Of a stretch of 64,000 nt of DNA, positions 21,421 through 32,629 are shown piece after piece (positions within the stretch are counted from its first letter, which is position 1; each line of letters opens with the position of its first letter). The position numbers and the translations under genes are program-made. Location of the stretch: the NCBI RefSeq assembly GCF_950295315.1, contig NC_080171.1, forward strand, positions 90,703,016 through 90,767,015, in the 5' to 3' direction. This DNA comes from Erinaceus europaeus. Lineage: Eukaryota; Chordata; Mammalia; Eulipotyphla; Erinaceidae. Below the pieces are notes generated by a model that was not told the origin of the DNA, searched no databases, and was given only the letters and a program-made list of their open reading frames with translations.

Positions 21421-21757
21421 AACTTCACTGTTTTCAGCTCATCTTGGATGGAACTTGAAGAAATTATGTTAAGTGAAATAAATCACATACAGAAGGATGA
21501 ATATGGGATGATCTCACTCTCAGGCAGAAGTTGAAAAATAAGATCAGAAGAGAAAACACAAGTAGAACCTGAACTGGAATTGGTGTATTGCACCAAAGTA
21601 AAAGACTCTGGGGTGGGTCAGGGGGAGAATACGGGTCCAAAAAGGATGGCAGAGGAGCTAGTGGGGGTTGCATTGTTATGTGGAAAACTGAGAAATGTAC
21701 ATACTATTGCATTTACTGTTGAATGTAAAATATTAATCCCCCAATAAAGAAATTTAA

Positions 21758-22040
21758 AAGAAAAGGATATTGTTACAAAGAAATGAACAATTGGAGTTAC
21801 ACTTCCTGAGTAAGGTAGGCAATGTAAAAGATTATAGCAGGTAACAAGGACTGATGGAACCTGGGGCCATCCACAGAGACTAACATTCATTGATGCTATG
21901 AGAGAAATGAGCAAAAGTTTTCTTGTGAAATGTATATATGAACTTACCAATATTTTTTTGTTAGCAACAAATTCTAAATCTATTTAAAAAAATCATTTAA
22001 ACAAAAAAAAATGTAAGTTTTCCCCTATTTTCTGGAATTC
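21758..22040. other. Single-copy DNA
   Basis: I see no repeat or gene between the tail of L1 E and the next L1 3'UTR fragment. Confidence 0.6.
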
Positions 22041-22044
22041 TCAT

Positions 22045-22640
22045 TGACAAAGCCATAGGATAAGAGGGGTACAACTCTACACAATTCCCACCACCAGATC
22101 TCTTTATCCCATCCCCTCCCCTGATAGCTTTCCTATTCTTTAACCCTCTGGGAGTATGGACCCAAGGTCATTGTGGGTTTCAGAAGGTGGGAGGTCTGGC
22201 TTCTGTAATTGCTTCCCCTCTGAACATGGGTGTTGACTGGTTGATCCATTCTCCTAGCCTGCCTCTCTCTTTTCCTAGTAGGGTGGGGTTCTGGGGATGC
22301 AGAGCTCCAGGACACATTGGTGGGGTTGTCTGTCCAGGGAAGTCTGGTTGGCATCATGCTAGCATCTGGAGCCTGGTGCCTGAAAGATAGTCAACATACA
22401 AAGTCAAGCAAGTTGTTGATCAATCATGAACTTAAAGGCTGGAATAGTGCAGATGAAGTGTTGGTGGGTCCTCCATTTTGTAGATAGCTAGAAGGCATAT
22501 GTTAGTTATATTCCAAAGGGCCTGTGGCTATACTAGTTTTTTCATTGTTGTCTTAAGCTACAAGCTTTATAACAACCTCCACAAGCTCTTGGCATTCAAA
22601 ATATTCTAAGCAATATTATTTGGTTAGTGGAACATCAAGA
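22045..22640 (-). repeat. L1 3'UTR fragment, left arm of an outward-facing pair
   Basis: The minus strand carries the terminal module (CCATAGGATAAGAGGGGTAC at 22052 is the antisense 3' end; GAGTATGGACCCAAGGTCAT at 22152) and extends upstream to about 22640. Its right neighbour (22660-23150) is the same family on the plus strand, so the two A-rich 3' ends face outward. Confidence 0.8.
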
Positions 22641-22659
22641 AGAAAAAAATTTAAACAGG

Positions 22660-23150
22660 GGTCCTGATATTGGAGCAGCTTGGATCATTCCTACTCATGA
22701 CCACAGAATATGAGCTCAGATCTACAGGTATACAGAGGTTAAATAGGCTCCTAAACTGAATATGGGCCCCAGACCAAATCAAATCAATGGGGTTTACAGT
22801 CAACAATATTTATACTAATATTATAATATATTATACTAGGGAGCTACTCTCTTCCCTGATCCAGCTTTCTGTCCTTTTTCCAGCTATGACATAATCTCAT
22901 CAAACAATAACTTGGATACACCTGCATATTAGATTTCAGGCTCGGGGAAAAAAAAACTAGTAAAGCCACATGCCCTTTGGAATATAACTAAAATATGCAT
23001 TCCACAATGACCTTGGGTCCATACTCCTAGAGGGATAAAGAATAGGAAACCTATCAAGGGAGGGGATTAAATATGAGATCTGGTGGTGGGAATTGTGTGG
23101 AGTTGTACCCCTCTTATCCTATGGTTTTGTCTGTTTCCTTTTTATAAATA
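22660..23150 (+). repeat. L1 3'UTR fragment, right arm of an outward-facing pair
   Basis: It starts with CCTGATATTGGAGCAGCTTG (cf. 59385) and runs to AAAATATGCATTCC at 22992. It then jumps over roughly 400 bases of the family to ACAATGACCTTGGGTCCATA and the terminal tail (AAATAAATAAATAAATAAAC). The internal deletion is unique to this copy. Confidence 0.8.
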
Positions 23151-23955
23151 AATAAATAAATAAACAACAATGAAAGCAAAATAACAACAACAACAACAAA
23201 ACTATAATAATCAGAATGGTAGCAGAAAAATGTGGTCAGCACAAGAGGAAATATCTAGCTTGGGATACATTTACTCAATATCCCCAAAACCTTTCTGAGT
23301 TGTCAGATTACATGATGAGATTATCTATAATATGCATTCTCTGTCCCAGCCACAGACCCATCTCTCACCACAGAATCTGTGAATATATATATATATATTA
23401 CTGCCCAATGTGAATCTTCTGGAATGTCTAGTTGGAGAACCCTGAACTGTACTGATAAGAATTCAAGCATAAAACTGAGGTGGAACTAAGTCAGTGACTT
23501 TTAACTGAGCTCCCCCTGAAGCACTATCAGGAATGTTGCATGGTGATGTGAAGGTAAAGGAAGGGTGTCATGGGAAAGGAGTGGTAATGCATAGGAAAGT
23601 GGAGTGTCTAGATCCTACCTCTTTGTTTTAATCAGCACTGTCTACTTTTATGTCTTTTGTTCATTATGCTACCATGCAAGCTGCACTTGAACAAAGGATT
23701 CCTTAGCTTACAAAAGGCTTCAAAGCAGCTGAACTAGATGGCAGTTAATTTATGTAATCAATAGCTAGTTACCGAGTGTCTGCTACATGCCAGTCTTTGT
23801 AGCAAATAAAAGTAAGACATTGTCCCTCTTCCCTGGAACTCACAGATGAGAGCAAAGAGATATCCACTAAGTTTTTCATTCTCCTAAAACAACAACCTTA
23901 ATGAGGATTGAGATCACGGAACCTATTGTATCTTTTTTTGTTTTTCTTTTTTCTT
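23151..23955. other. Single-copy DNA with an ancient repeat
   Basis: No gene is supported. 23755-23860 (AGTGTCTGCTACATGCCAGT then GACATTGTCCCTCTTCCCTGG and GAACTCACAGATGAG) resembles an old mammalian repeat of the L2/MIR type. A short (TA)n tract lies at about 23385-23400. Confidence 0.5.
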
Positions 23956-23959
23956 TTTT

Positions 23960-24071
23960 TTAATCTCAAAAAGGAGACATTAACAAAACCATAAGATATG
24001 AGGAGTACAACTCCACAAAATTCCCACCAACAGATCTCCATATCCCATTCCCTCCCCTGATAGCTTTCCTG
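23960..24071 (-). repeat. L1 3' end fragment interrupted by L1 C
   Basis: Antisense terminal module (CATTAACAAAACCATAAGAT; CCAACAGATCTCCATATCCC). It stops at GATAGCTTTCCTG, exactly where the tail of L1 C begins. In minus-strand orientation this flank therefore begins AGGAAAGCTATC straight after C's poly(A). Confidence 0.85.
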
Positions 24072-25400
24072 TTTTTTTTTCTTTTTAATTTAAGAAAGGA
24101 TTAATTAACAAAACCATAGGGTAGGAGGGGTACAATTCCACACAATTCCCACCACCCAATCTCCATATCCCACCCCCTCCCCTGATAGCTTTCCCATTCT
24201 CTATCCCTCTGGGAGCATGGACCCAAGGTCATTGTGGGTTGCAGAAGGTAGAAGGTCTGGCTTCTGTAATTGCTTCCCCGCTGAACATGGGCGTTGACTG
24301 GTCGGTCCATACTCCCAGTCTGCCTCTCTCAGTACCCTAGTAGGATGGGTCTCTGGGGAAGCTGAGCTCCAGGACACATTGGTGGGGTCTTCAGTCTAGG
24401 GAAGCTTGGCCAGCATCCTGATGACATCTGTAACCTGGTGACTGAAAAGAGAGTTAACATATGAAGCCAAACAAATTGTTGAGCAATCATGGACCCAAAG
24501 CTAGGAATAGTGGAGAGGAAGTGTTAGGGAGGTACTCACTGCAAACTCTAGTGTACTTCTGCTTTCCGATATATATTTTGCAGTAGTTTACGGATACTTG
24601 TGAACTTATGCTCTCTCTCACAGAAACTGGTGTATATCTAGGTTTTGGGACTTTGTAGAAAGTGAACCACCTGAGATGGAATCAGAGTATACTATGAAAG
24701 GAAAGGTCTCAGCCGAGTAATGAAGCTGAAGGGTTGTCATTCCACAATGAAGTCTCTGGACACAGTCTGAAGTGAAGCATGTTGAGGTGGCAATTGTTTT
24801 GGTTAGGTTGTGATCGGCAGATGCAATATTATTTGATATGGATTGGGAGAGGCATACGGGAAAGTGGGCCCTATCCAAGGGTTCCAGGACTGGGGGAAGT
24901 AGAGGCTCTATTGTGGAGGTTCCTGCTAACTTAGGGTTTAAAAAGACAATCGATAGTTAATGTTATCATCACATTATGGTAATTGGGTTAACTTTGAAAA
25001 GTCCTTTTGCTAGGGTTTGCTGTACAGTACCCAGTATCTTGTATATAGCTGTGCTATTGGTTGCTTCTGATCTACTTGGTCTAGGATTTTGAGAGAGTCT
25101 GCATATCAAATACACAGCCTATATATTAAAAATATTCAGTTTGTGTTTTGAAAAACTGAGACATACAATTAATTTTCCCCCTCTCGTATTCACTAGTGAT
25201 TTATTTTAAATTTTACTACGAGTGTACATAAACACCATTCCCACCACCAAAAGACTGTGACCCATCCCTCCCACCCACTCCCACCCCCCACTGGCCCAGA
25301 AAGCTGCATGTTTACCCCTCATCAGAGGTTTTTTACTTTGGTGCCCTACTTACAATTTGGTCAGGTCCTGCTTTTAGTTTCCCTTTCAGATCTTCTTACT
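24072..25400 (-). repeat. L1 C long 3'UTR
   Basis: Colinear with the L1 B 3'UTR, including the antisense of the G-rich tract (CCCTCCCACCCACTCCCACC at about 25264). The usual ORF2 stop has been lost (AACAGAAGTTTAGTAAG on the minus strand near 25400), so the ORF2/3'UTR border is approximate. Confidence 0.85.
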
Positions 25401-28400
25401 AAACTTCTGTTGATGAGTGGGATCATCCCATACTCATCTTTATTTTCTGACTTAGCTCACTTAACATAATTCCTTCTAGCTCTGTCCAAGATGGATCAGA
25501 GAGGGTGGGTTCATTGTTCTTGATAGCTGCATAATATTCCATTGTGTATATATACTACAGCTTTCTCAGCCAATCATCAGTTGTTGGTCACCTGGGTTGC
25601 TTCCAGGATTTAGCTATTATGAATTGTGCTGCTATGAACATAGGAGTACACACCTCTTTTTGGCTGGGTGTTATGGAGTCCTTGGGGAATAACCCCAGGA
25701 GAGGAATTACTGGATCATATGGAAGGTCCATGTCTAGCATTGTGAGAGTTTTCCAGACTGCTCTCCACAGAGGCTGGACCAATTGTAAAAGGGTTCCTCT
25801 GTCCCCACAACCTCTCCAGCATTTGTTGCTGCTGTCCTTTTTGATGTATGCCATTCTTACAGGAGTGAGGTGGTATCTTAGTGTTGTCTTAATTTGCATT
25901 TCTCTGACAATCAGTGGCCTAGAGCAGTTTTTCATATGTTTGTTAGCCTTTTGAATCTCCTCTGAGGTGAATGTTTTGTTCACATCCTCTGCCCATTTTT
26001 GGATGGGGTCATTTGCTTTTTTGGTGCTAAGTTTGCTGAGCTCTTTATATATTTTGGTGATTAGTTTCTTGTCTGATGTATGGCATGTGAAGATCTTCTC
26101 CCATTCTGTAAGGGGTCTCTTTGTTTGTTTAATAGCTTCTTTGTATGTGCAGAATGTTTCCAATTTGATGTAGTCCCATTGGTTTGTTTCTGCTTTAGTC
26201 TTCCTTGCAATTGGGTTTGATTCATCAAAGATGTCCTTGAGGTGTAGGTGGGAAAGTGTTTTATCAATGTTTCCCTCTAAGTATTTGATTGTTTCTGGTC
26301 TGACATCTAGGTCTTTGACCCATTTGGAGTTGATTTTTGTTTCTGGTGAGATAAAGTGGTTCAATTTCATTCTTCTGCATGTTACAACCCAGTTTTCCCA
26401 GCACCATTTATTGAAGAGAGCCTCCTTTTTCCATTTAATGCTTTAGCCCCCCTTATCAAAGATTAGATGTCCATAGGTGTGGGGACTTATTTCTGGGCTT
26501 TCAATTCTGTTCCACTGGTCTGTGTGCCTATTTTTGTTCCAGTGCCATGTTGTTTTTTGATGATGGCTTTATAATATAGTTTAAGGTCTGGGAGTGTGAT
26601 GCCTCCATTTCTGTTTCTTTTCCTTAAGATGGTTTACGCAATTCTAGGTGTTTTCATGTTCCAGATAAATGATTGTAGTTTTGTTCTATTCTCTTAAAGA
26701 AGCTTGGTGGAACTTTGATAGGTATTGCATTAAATTTGTATATGGCTCTGGGGAGAATATTCATTTTGATGATATTTATTCTTCCAATCCATGAGCATGG
26801 GATATCTTTCCATTTCTTGGTATCAGTTTCTATTTCCTTGAGTAGTGACTCATAGTTTTCAGCATACAAGTCTTTTACTTCTTTGGTCAACTTTATTCCT
26901 AGGTATTTGATTGACTTTGCTGAAACAGTAAATGGGAGTGATTTCTGGAGGTCTTCTTCAGATTTAGTGTTTGCATAAAGAAATGCCACTGATTTTTGTA
27001 CATTGATTTTGTAGCCTGATACCTTGCTATATTGTCTAATAACTTCCAGTAATTTTCTGTTGGATTCTTTAGGTTTTTCTATGAACACTATCATATCATC
27101 TGCAAACAGTGAGAGCTTCACTTCTTCCCTTCCAATCTGTATTCCATTGATTCCTTTATCTTGCCTGATTGCTATGGCAAGAACTTCCAATACTATGTTG
27201 AAGAGTAACGGTGACAGTGGACAGCCCTGTCTAGTCCCCGATCTGAGGGGGTATGCTTTCAGCTTCTGTCCATTGAGTATGATGTTGGCTATAGGTCTGC
27301 TATATATAGACTCCACTATCTTGAGGAATTTCCCATCTATTCCCATTTTTTGTAGAGTTTTGAGCATGAATGGGTGTTGGATTTTGTCAAAGGCTTTCTC
27401 TGCATCTATTGAGATAATCATGTGGTTTTTGGCTTTGCTTTTCTTGATGTGGTGAATGACATTGATTGACTTATGGATGTTGAACCAGCCTTGCCTTCCT
27501 GGGATGAATCCCACTTGGTCGTGATGAACAATATTTTTGATATGCTGCTGTATCTGGCTGGCAAACGCTAGAAGAAGATCCGGTTGGCCACGATCTTGTT
27601 TAATATTTTGGCATCTATGTTCATCAGAGATATTGGTCTGTAGTTTTCCTTTTTTGTTCTGTCCCTATCAGCTTTTGGTATCAGGGTGATGTTGGTTTCA
27701 TAGAAGGTGGAAGGGAGTATTCCTGTTTCTTCAATCTTATGGAAAAGCTTAAGAAGTATGGGTACTAACTGTTTCCTGAAAGTTGTGTAGAATTCATTTG
27801 TGAAGCCATCTGGTCCAGGACTTTTGTTGTTGGGGAGGTTCTTAATAACGGTTTCAATTTCTTTGTCTGTGATTGGTGCATTTAGATTTTGTAGTTCTTC
27901 TTGGTTCAGTTTTGGAAGGGCATATGCTTCTAGGAATTGTTCCATTTCTTCCAGATTCTCTAGCTTGGTGGCATATAATTCTTTATAGAAGTTTCGCAGG
28001 ATTCTCTGGATTTCTGTGGTGTCAGTTGTGATATCTCCTCCATCGTTTACAATTCTATTAATTTGAGTCTTCTCTCTTTTTTGTTTGGTGAGTCTGGCTA
28101 GGGGTTTGTCAATTTTGTTTAATCTTTCAAAGAAGCAACATTTGGCTTCACTGATCTTTTGTATGGTTCTTTTATTTTTGATGTTGTTTATTTCTGCTCT
28201 AATTTTAGTGATTTCTGTCCTTCTGGTTGCTTTAGGGTTCCTTTGTTACTCTTCCTCTAGGTCCTTGAGGTGTGCAGTAAGGTCATTCATTTGAGCTTTT
28301 TCTTGTTGTTTAATATGTGATTTTTTTGGCTATACGTTTCCCTCTCAGTACTGCTTTAGCTGTGTCCCAAATATTTTCATAGGTTGTGTCTTCATTTTCA

Positions 28401-29221
28401 TTTGTTTCCAGGAGCATTTGAATTACCTGCTTGAGTGATCTCTGACTCAGTGGTTCTTAAGGAGTATGTTGTTTAGTTTGCAAATTCTGTGACTTTTAAT
28501 AATTTTCTGTTTGTTGTTAAATGTTAGTTTTACTCCACTGTGGTCTGAGAAGATACTTGGGATGATTTCAATGTTCTTGAATTTATTGATGCTGTCTTTG
28601 TGGCCTAACATGTGGTCTATCCTTGAGTATGTGTTATGTGGATTTGAAAAGAAGGTGTATTCCAGTTTTGGGGGGTGAAGGACTCTGAAAATGTCCAAGA
28701 GGTCTAGTCTGTCAATCTCTTCATTCAATTCTCTTGCATCTTTGTTGGTTTTCTACTTTGTTGATCTGTCTAAGTATGAGAGTGGGGTATTGAAGTCTCC
28801 CACTATTATTGTATTACTATTGATGTATTTTTGAAATTCTTTCATTAAGTGCTTGACGTATTTAGATAGTCCTTCATTGTGTGCATAGATGTTAATAATT
28901 GTTAAGTCTTCTTGGCTGATTGATCCTCTAATTATTATGTAATGTCCTTGCCTATCTTTTATTACTTTATTTAATTTGAAATCTATCGTGTCTGAGATGA
29001 GAATGGCCTTTTTTGTGGTCCTAACGGTTAGCCTGTATGATAGTTTTCCATCCTTTCACTTTAAGTCTGTGTTTATCTTGTTGTGACAGATGGGATTCTT
29101 GCAAGCAGCATTTGGTTGGATTATGTTTTCTGATCCATCCCCCAACTATGAGCCTTTTGATGGGTGAGTTTAAGCCATTGACATTTATTGATATTATGGA
29201 TTTAATGTATTGTAGTGCCAT
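25400..29221 (-). pseudogene. L1 C ORF2 (endonuclease/reverse transcriptase), broken
   Basis: ATG at 29221 starts MALQYIKSIISINVNGLNSP and the endonuclease. A TAG stops it after 66 codons (near 29023). Recognisable blocks: SDHSGVKL (about 28545), [13 protein letters not shown] (about 27810), YRPISLMN (about 27640), [14 protein letters not shown] (about 27390), FADDMIVF (about 27095, catalytic pair intact), the HLKDIFDESNPIARKTKA block (about 26215) and a partial C-terminal Cys motif [16 protein letters not shown], in which the His/Cys half is deleted near 25785. Other breaks: a 9-10-base deletion near 29010, a Trp-to-TGA change near 28447-28455, a Gln-to-TAA change near 28247, and a roughly 24-base insertion near 27560-27585. 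The stretch 26654-27514 is open and covers the RT core. Confidence 0.92.
27540..27600 (-). repeat. Private insertion in L1 C RT domain
   Basis: On the minus strand GCCAACCGGAT is followed by CTTCTTCTAGCGTTT and then GCCAGCCAGATACAGCAGC. Other L1s pass straight from CAACCGGATACAG. The extra bases lie between near-repeats of the target word. This could be a small templated or repair insertion. Confidence 0.75.
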
Positions 29222-29283
29222 TGTTCAAAAATTTTTTTTTTGTTTGCTCTGATATATTGGAAGTATTATAGTGATGTTCTTGT

Positions 29284-30195
29284 TTATAAGAGGTCTTTTA
29301 GAACCTCTTTCAGGACAGGTTTGGTGATGGTTGCCTCCTTTTACTGTTGTTTGTCTAAGAAGGTTTTGATCCCTCCATGTAGTTTGAATGAAAGTCTAGC
29401 AGGATATATTATCCTTGGTTGAAAGCCTTTTTCATTCAGGGCTTGATAGATATCTTGCCATTCTCTTCTGGCTTTTAGAGTTTGAGTGGAGAAGTCTACA
29501 GATAATCTTATGGGATTTCCCTTGTATGTGACTTTTTGTTTCTCTCTTGAAGCCTTTAGGATCCTTTCTTTATCCTTACTTCTTCTCATTGTGACTATGA
29601 TGTGTCTTGGTGTCTTCAGGTCTGGTTTGATTCTGTTTGGTATTCTCTGGGCCTCTTGAATCTTGATGTCCTTTCTGTTATTCAGGTCTGGGAAGTTTTC
29701 TTCTATTATTTTCTATAGAATATTTCCTTCCCCTTCTTCTCTTTCTTCCTCTGGCAGGCCAATCATACGAATGTTACTTCTTTCGAGATCATCCCATATG
29801 TCTCTGTTGTTGTTTTCAGTGTCTCTCAATCTCTTTTTGAGCTCTTTCACCTCTTTCTTAGTTGTCTCTAACCCATTCTCTGTCTGACTAATTCTGTTTT
29901 CTGCTTCTGTTAGGCTGCTTTCCCTTCCCTCAGCTTCTTTCTTCATTAGAGCTATTTCAGCTTTCAGTTCTCTAATTGCCTCAAGATAATCAGTATTTTC
30001 CTTGGGAATCTCAACCCTTGTTTCCCTAATATTGCCATTCCTTTCCTCCAATGTTGTTTTCATTTCTGTGATTAATAAGTTTATTATTGCTTGCATATTC
30101 TTGTCTATGGTTACTTCTGACTGATTTGTATTTTCTTCTGGGCTATTGTTTTCATTCATTGGAGTAGCAGTTTTATTTGTTTTTGATCTACCCAT
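29284..30195 (-). pseudogene. L1 C ORF1 (RNA-binding ORF1p), broken
   Basis: ATG at 30195 opens MGRSKTNKTATPMNENNSPE, a Thr/Asn-rich N-terminus, then a long coiled coil (about residues 60-135) and the start of the RNA-binding part ([18 protein letters not shown]). A TAG near 29713-29715 stops it at 160 codons. The remainder, including MRRSKDKERILKASREKQK (29589 on) and the FSTQTLKARREWQDIY block, follows in the same orientation to the natural TAA at 29284-29286. The N-terminus is unlike that of L1 A ORF1, consistent with two L1 subfamilies. Confidence 0.9.
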
Positions 30196-30459
30196 TTTTT
30201 TGATTTATGTGTTTCTTATTTTTATGCACTGTTGTTCCTCAGTTGTTGTGTCTTGAGTACAAGCAACACTGTACTAAATACCTTTATGACAATTTCAATC
30301 ACCAACCTTAGGAATTATAGTAGCAACTGAAGCAATTATTGAAGCAGTTTAATCACTACCAGTTAGCCAAACAATGTCTCCAGTCCGTGAAAAAATAGCA
30401 ACTAAGTCCAAGTGAAGAAGAAAGAGAAAAGAAAGAAGGGATAGCAAGAATGGAGAGTT

Positions 30460-30467
30460 ATGCAAAT
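30460..30467. promoter_or_regulatory. POU octamer in 5'UTR unit 1 of L1 C
   Basis: ATGCAAAT (ATTTGCAT in L1 sense) matches the octamer bound by POU factors. It recurs one unit away at 31071-31078. In L1 D the equivalent positions read GATCTGCATAAC and GATTCGTGTAAC, so the octamer is lost there. Confidence 0.6.
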
Positions 30468-31070
30468 CTACTATCCACTGTCTATTCTAGGGGTAACAAG
30501 AGGAGAAAGGGAAGTAGAGCAGAGATACACACATAGAGTCCACTCTGAGTCAGATTTCTTCCCCAAAATAATTCACAAATTCAGAAAGGCAAAGAAGAAG
30601 GAAGGAAGAAGTGTATGACAAGATAAAAAAGAGAAACAAGAGAGAGAAAAGAGAAAGATAAGAAAAAGAGCTGTAATTAAAGAGCAGTAAAAAAAAAGTT
30701 TTTTTATTGATTACTTTATTTTTTATTTTATTTATCTTTTTTTTTAATTAGCTAGGATAAAGAAGAAGGGGAGAGTCTGTAGAGGAGGTAGGAGTGATGA
30801 GACAACTTCCTCTCACAATAGATAAGATGCCCACTACCCTAGCAATGAAAGATACCCTAAGAGTTAATTCTGATCAGCCTAAAGGGGGAGAAGATATATG
30901 CCTTTATATAATATTAATAATAAAATAGAGCAGGGTAAAAAACCCTGTCCCAGATTACCTCAAACCTCCTGAGCAGAGGCAGCTGATTGTAAGAATGAAA
31001 AAAAAAAAAAAAAGAAACAAACAAACAAAAAACCATCTGGACTAGACAAGGATAGAGGGAATAGACAGTT

Positions 31071-31078
31071 ATGCAAAT
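31071..31078. promoter_or_regulatory. POU octamer in 5'UTR unit 2 of L1 C
   Basis: A second perfect ATGCAAAT, exactly 611 bases from the first and in the same sequence context (AGTT before, CTACTATCCACTG after). The site is a sequence match; binding is inferred. Confidence 0.6.
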
Positions 31079-31809
31079 CTACTATCCACTGTATATTCTA
31101 GGGGTAGCTAAAGGAGGAAGGAAAGGTGACCAGAGATACTTGCAGAGAGAGTCCACTCTGAGTCAGATTTCTTCCCCAAAGTAATTCCCTAACATGTATC
31201 AGTGAATTCAGAAAGCTGTAGTATTAAGGAAGAAAGGATGACAAGAATGAGAAAAAGAAAAAAAAGAGAGAAAAAAAAAAAGAAAAAGATAAGAAAAAGA
31301 ACAGTAACAAAAGAGCGGTGAAAAGAAAGAGTTTTTTATTTTTATTTTTTTTGTTATTCAATTAGCTATGCGGGGGGGGGGGGGGGTAGGGAGGGGAGTT
31401 GCCTGAGCCGAGGCAGCTGGTTGGCTATTTAGAAAGAAAAAAGGCCAGAGGTTTCAGAAGGGAATAGACTTAGAATGAATGATACTCCCTGGTGGGACAG
31501 GAATCTTGGTAAAGAAAGAAGCTCAGTAGAGGAGCCTACTAGGAGCTGGTCCCCAGGGACTGGTTATGGGGGGGGAAGGGGGATGAGAAGCACTTTGGGA
31601 ATAATGATTTAAAAGAAAAAAAAATTTTTTTCCTTTCTTTCTACTCTATTTTTTAACCCAAATTAAGTTATAGTCACTTCCTTGGTGTCACTGCTAGGAC
31701 CCCTTATTGACTGGCATACTAAAGGCAGAAAATCCTTCAGTTTCCCATCGATGTTGTCAGAACTCAAGCCACTAGCAGTTTCTCAGTCTGCCATCATCTG
31801 GGAACCCCC

Positions 31810-32207
31810 TAGATGCTCAAGAACTGGGTCCTTTATCCTATAAGTGATGGGGATTCAAAGTAGATTTGCATAGTCTGAGAGGAGGATGGATGTATACATG
31901 GAAAGATTTGTGATACCAGATGATGTATCATTCTCAACTTTCACCTCTTCCCTTGAACTCTAGCAGGGATTGAAAAAATCGATGAATAATTCTAAAAGAA
32001 TAATAAAAGATAGGATATCAGACCCTCACTGAGATGGGAGAAAACAAAAAATTACGAAAAGACCTCAGAGTATAGTCATTGTAGATGACTGTTTAAGGAA
32101 AGATTTAACATCAGTAGAAGAGCATTCCAGGTGCAGAGAAGGGAACAGAAATTGGGAAGGAAGGTTAAATAATAACTTTCTAAACCTGGCTAAGGTTTTA
32201 TTATGCA

Positions 32208-32265
<58 letters not shown>

Positions 32266-32310
32266 GGGGTATTGGGAGGAGACTGCTTCTTTACTACTGA
32301 TGTGGTGTTA
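31810..32310. other. Single-copy DNA with a (GT)n tract
   Basis: No gene is supported. It holds the 5' flank of L1 C and a (GT)n microsatellite at 32211-32262. Confidence 0.75.
32211..32262. repeat. (GT)n microsatellite
   Basis: About 26 uninterrupted GT units followed by ATGGGGG. Confidence 0.98.
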
Positions 32311-32324
32311 CCTCTAATTGCTTT

Positions 32325-32615
32325 TTTTAAAATTTTTTTTGAATTTTATTTATTTATTCCCTTTTGTTGCCCTTGTTGATTTATTGTTGTAGTTATTATT
32401 GTTGTTGTCGTCGTTGTTGGATAGGACAGAGAGAAATGGAGAGAGGAGGGGAAGACAGAGAGGAGGAGGGAAAGATAGACACCTGCAGACCTGCTTCACC
32501 GCCTGTGAAGCGACTCCCCTGCAGGTGGGGAGCCGGGGTTCAAACCAGGATCCTTATGCCGGTCCTTGTGCTTTGCGCCGTCTGCGCTTAACCCGCTGCG
32601 CTACAGCCCGACTCC
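32325..32615 (-). mobile_element. tRNA-related SINE, family 2, with target duplication
   Basis: A nearly intact copy. On the minus strand: GGGAGTCGGGCTGTAGCGCA, GCGGGTTAAGCGCAGACGGC, box B GGTTTGAACCCCGGCTCCCC, CTGCAGGGGAGTCGCTTCAC, and a tail with AACAACAATAATAACTAC and GGGCAACAAAAGGGAATAAA. Flanks: CCTCTAATTGCTTT at 32311-32324 and CCTCTAATAGCTTT at 32616-32629, a 13/14 target duplication. It keeps more CpG than its neighbours and so is probably the youngest SINE here. Confidence 0.95.
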
Positions 32616-32629
32616 CCTCTAATAGCTTT

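Larger units (their letters stand above)
17884..21757 (+). mobile_element. Internally deleted LINE-1 (element E)
   Basis: A copy of the A subfamily. Its 5'UTR starts at TCAACTAGGAATACCAAAGG, the sequence found just after the pentanucleotide array of A. It carries ORF1 from 18751, then jumps near 19290 from mid ORF1 (GAAGAAAGCATTTTTCAAAA, cf. A at about 1655) to the ORF2 RT region (ACTACAGACCAATATCTCTG, cf. A at about 3766). About 2.1 kb is therefore missing, including ORF1's C-terminus and the endonuclease. The 3' end is of A type with CCCCCAATAAAGAAAT. No target duplication was recognised. Confidence 0.88.
24072..31809 (-). mobile_element. Near full-length LINE-1 (element C), inactive
   Basis: About 7.7 kb on the minus strand: 5'UTR 30196-31809 with two tandem units, ORF1 29284-30195, ORF2 about 25400-29221, and a long 3'UTR 24072-25400 ending in an A-rich tail. 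The 5' end is placed at GGGGGTTCCCAGATGATGGC (complement of about 31790-31809), since similarity with L1 D begins at GATGGC. It is opposite in orientation to L1 D, 9.7 kb away. Both ORFs are disrupted. The two flanks of C do not match each other as a target duplication. Confidence 0.9.
30196..31809 (-). promoter_or_regulatory. L1 C 5'UTR with two tandem units
   Basis: About 1.6 kb upstream of ORF1. Blocks repeat with a period of about 611 bases: TTATGCAAATCTACTATCCA ends at 30476 and again at 31087; GAGTCAGATTTCTTCCCC starts at 30546 and again at 31160. Two partial units are present, the distal one lacking the ATATATGCCTTTATATAATA block. Tandem 5'UTR units act as promoters in rodent L1s; promoter activity here is inferred. 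Purine/pyrimidine-rich runs and a 15-base G run (31372-31386, plus strand) lie between units. Confidence 0.75.

Noticed and set aside
31855..31875. AGTAGATTTGCATA just outside the 5' end of L1 C resembles part of the 5'UTR unit in opposite orientation
   Set aside because: Only about 14 bases match and the surroundings do not align, so it is not enough to claim a third unit or an inversion scar.
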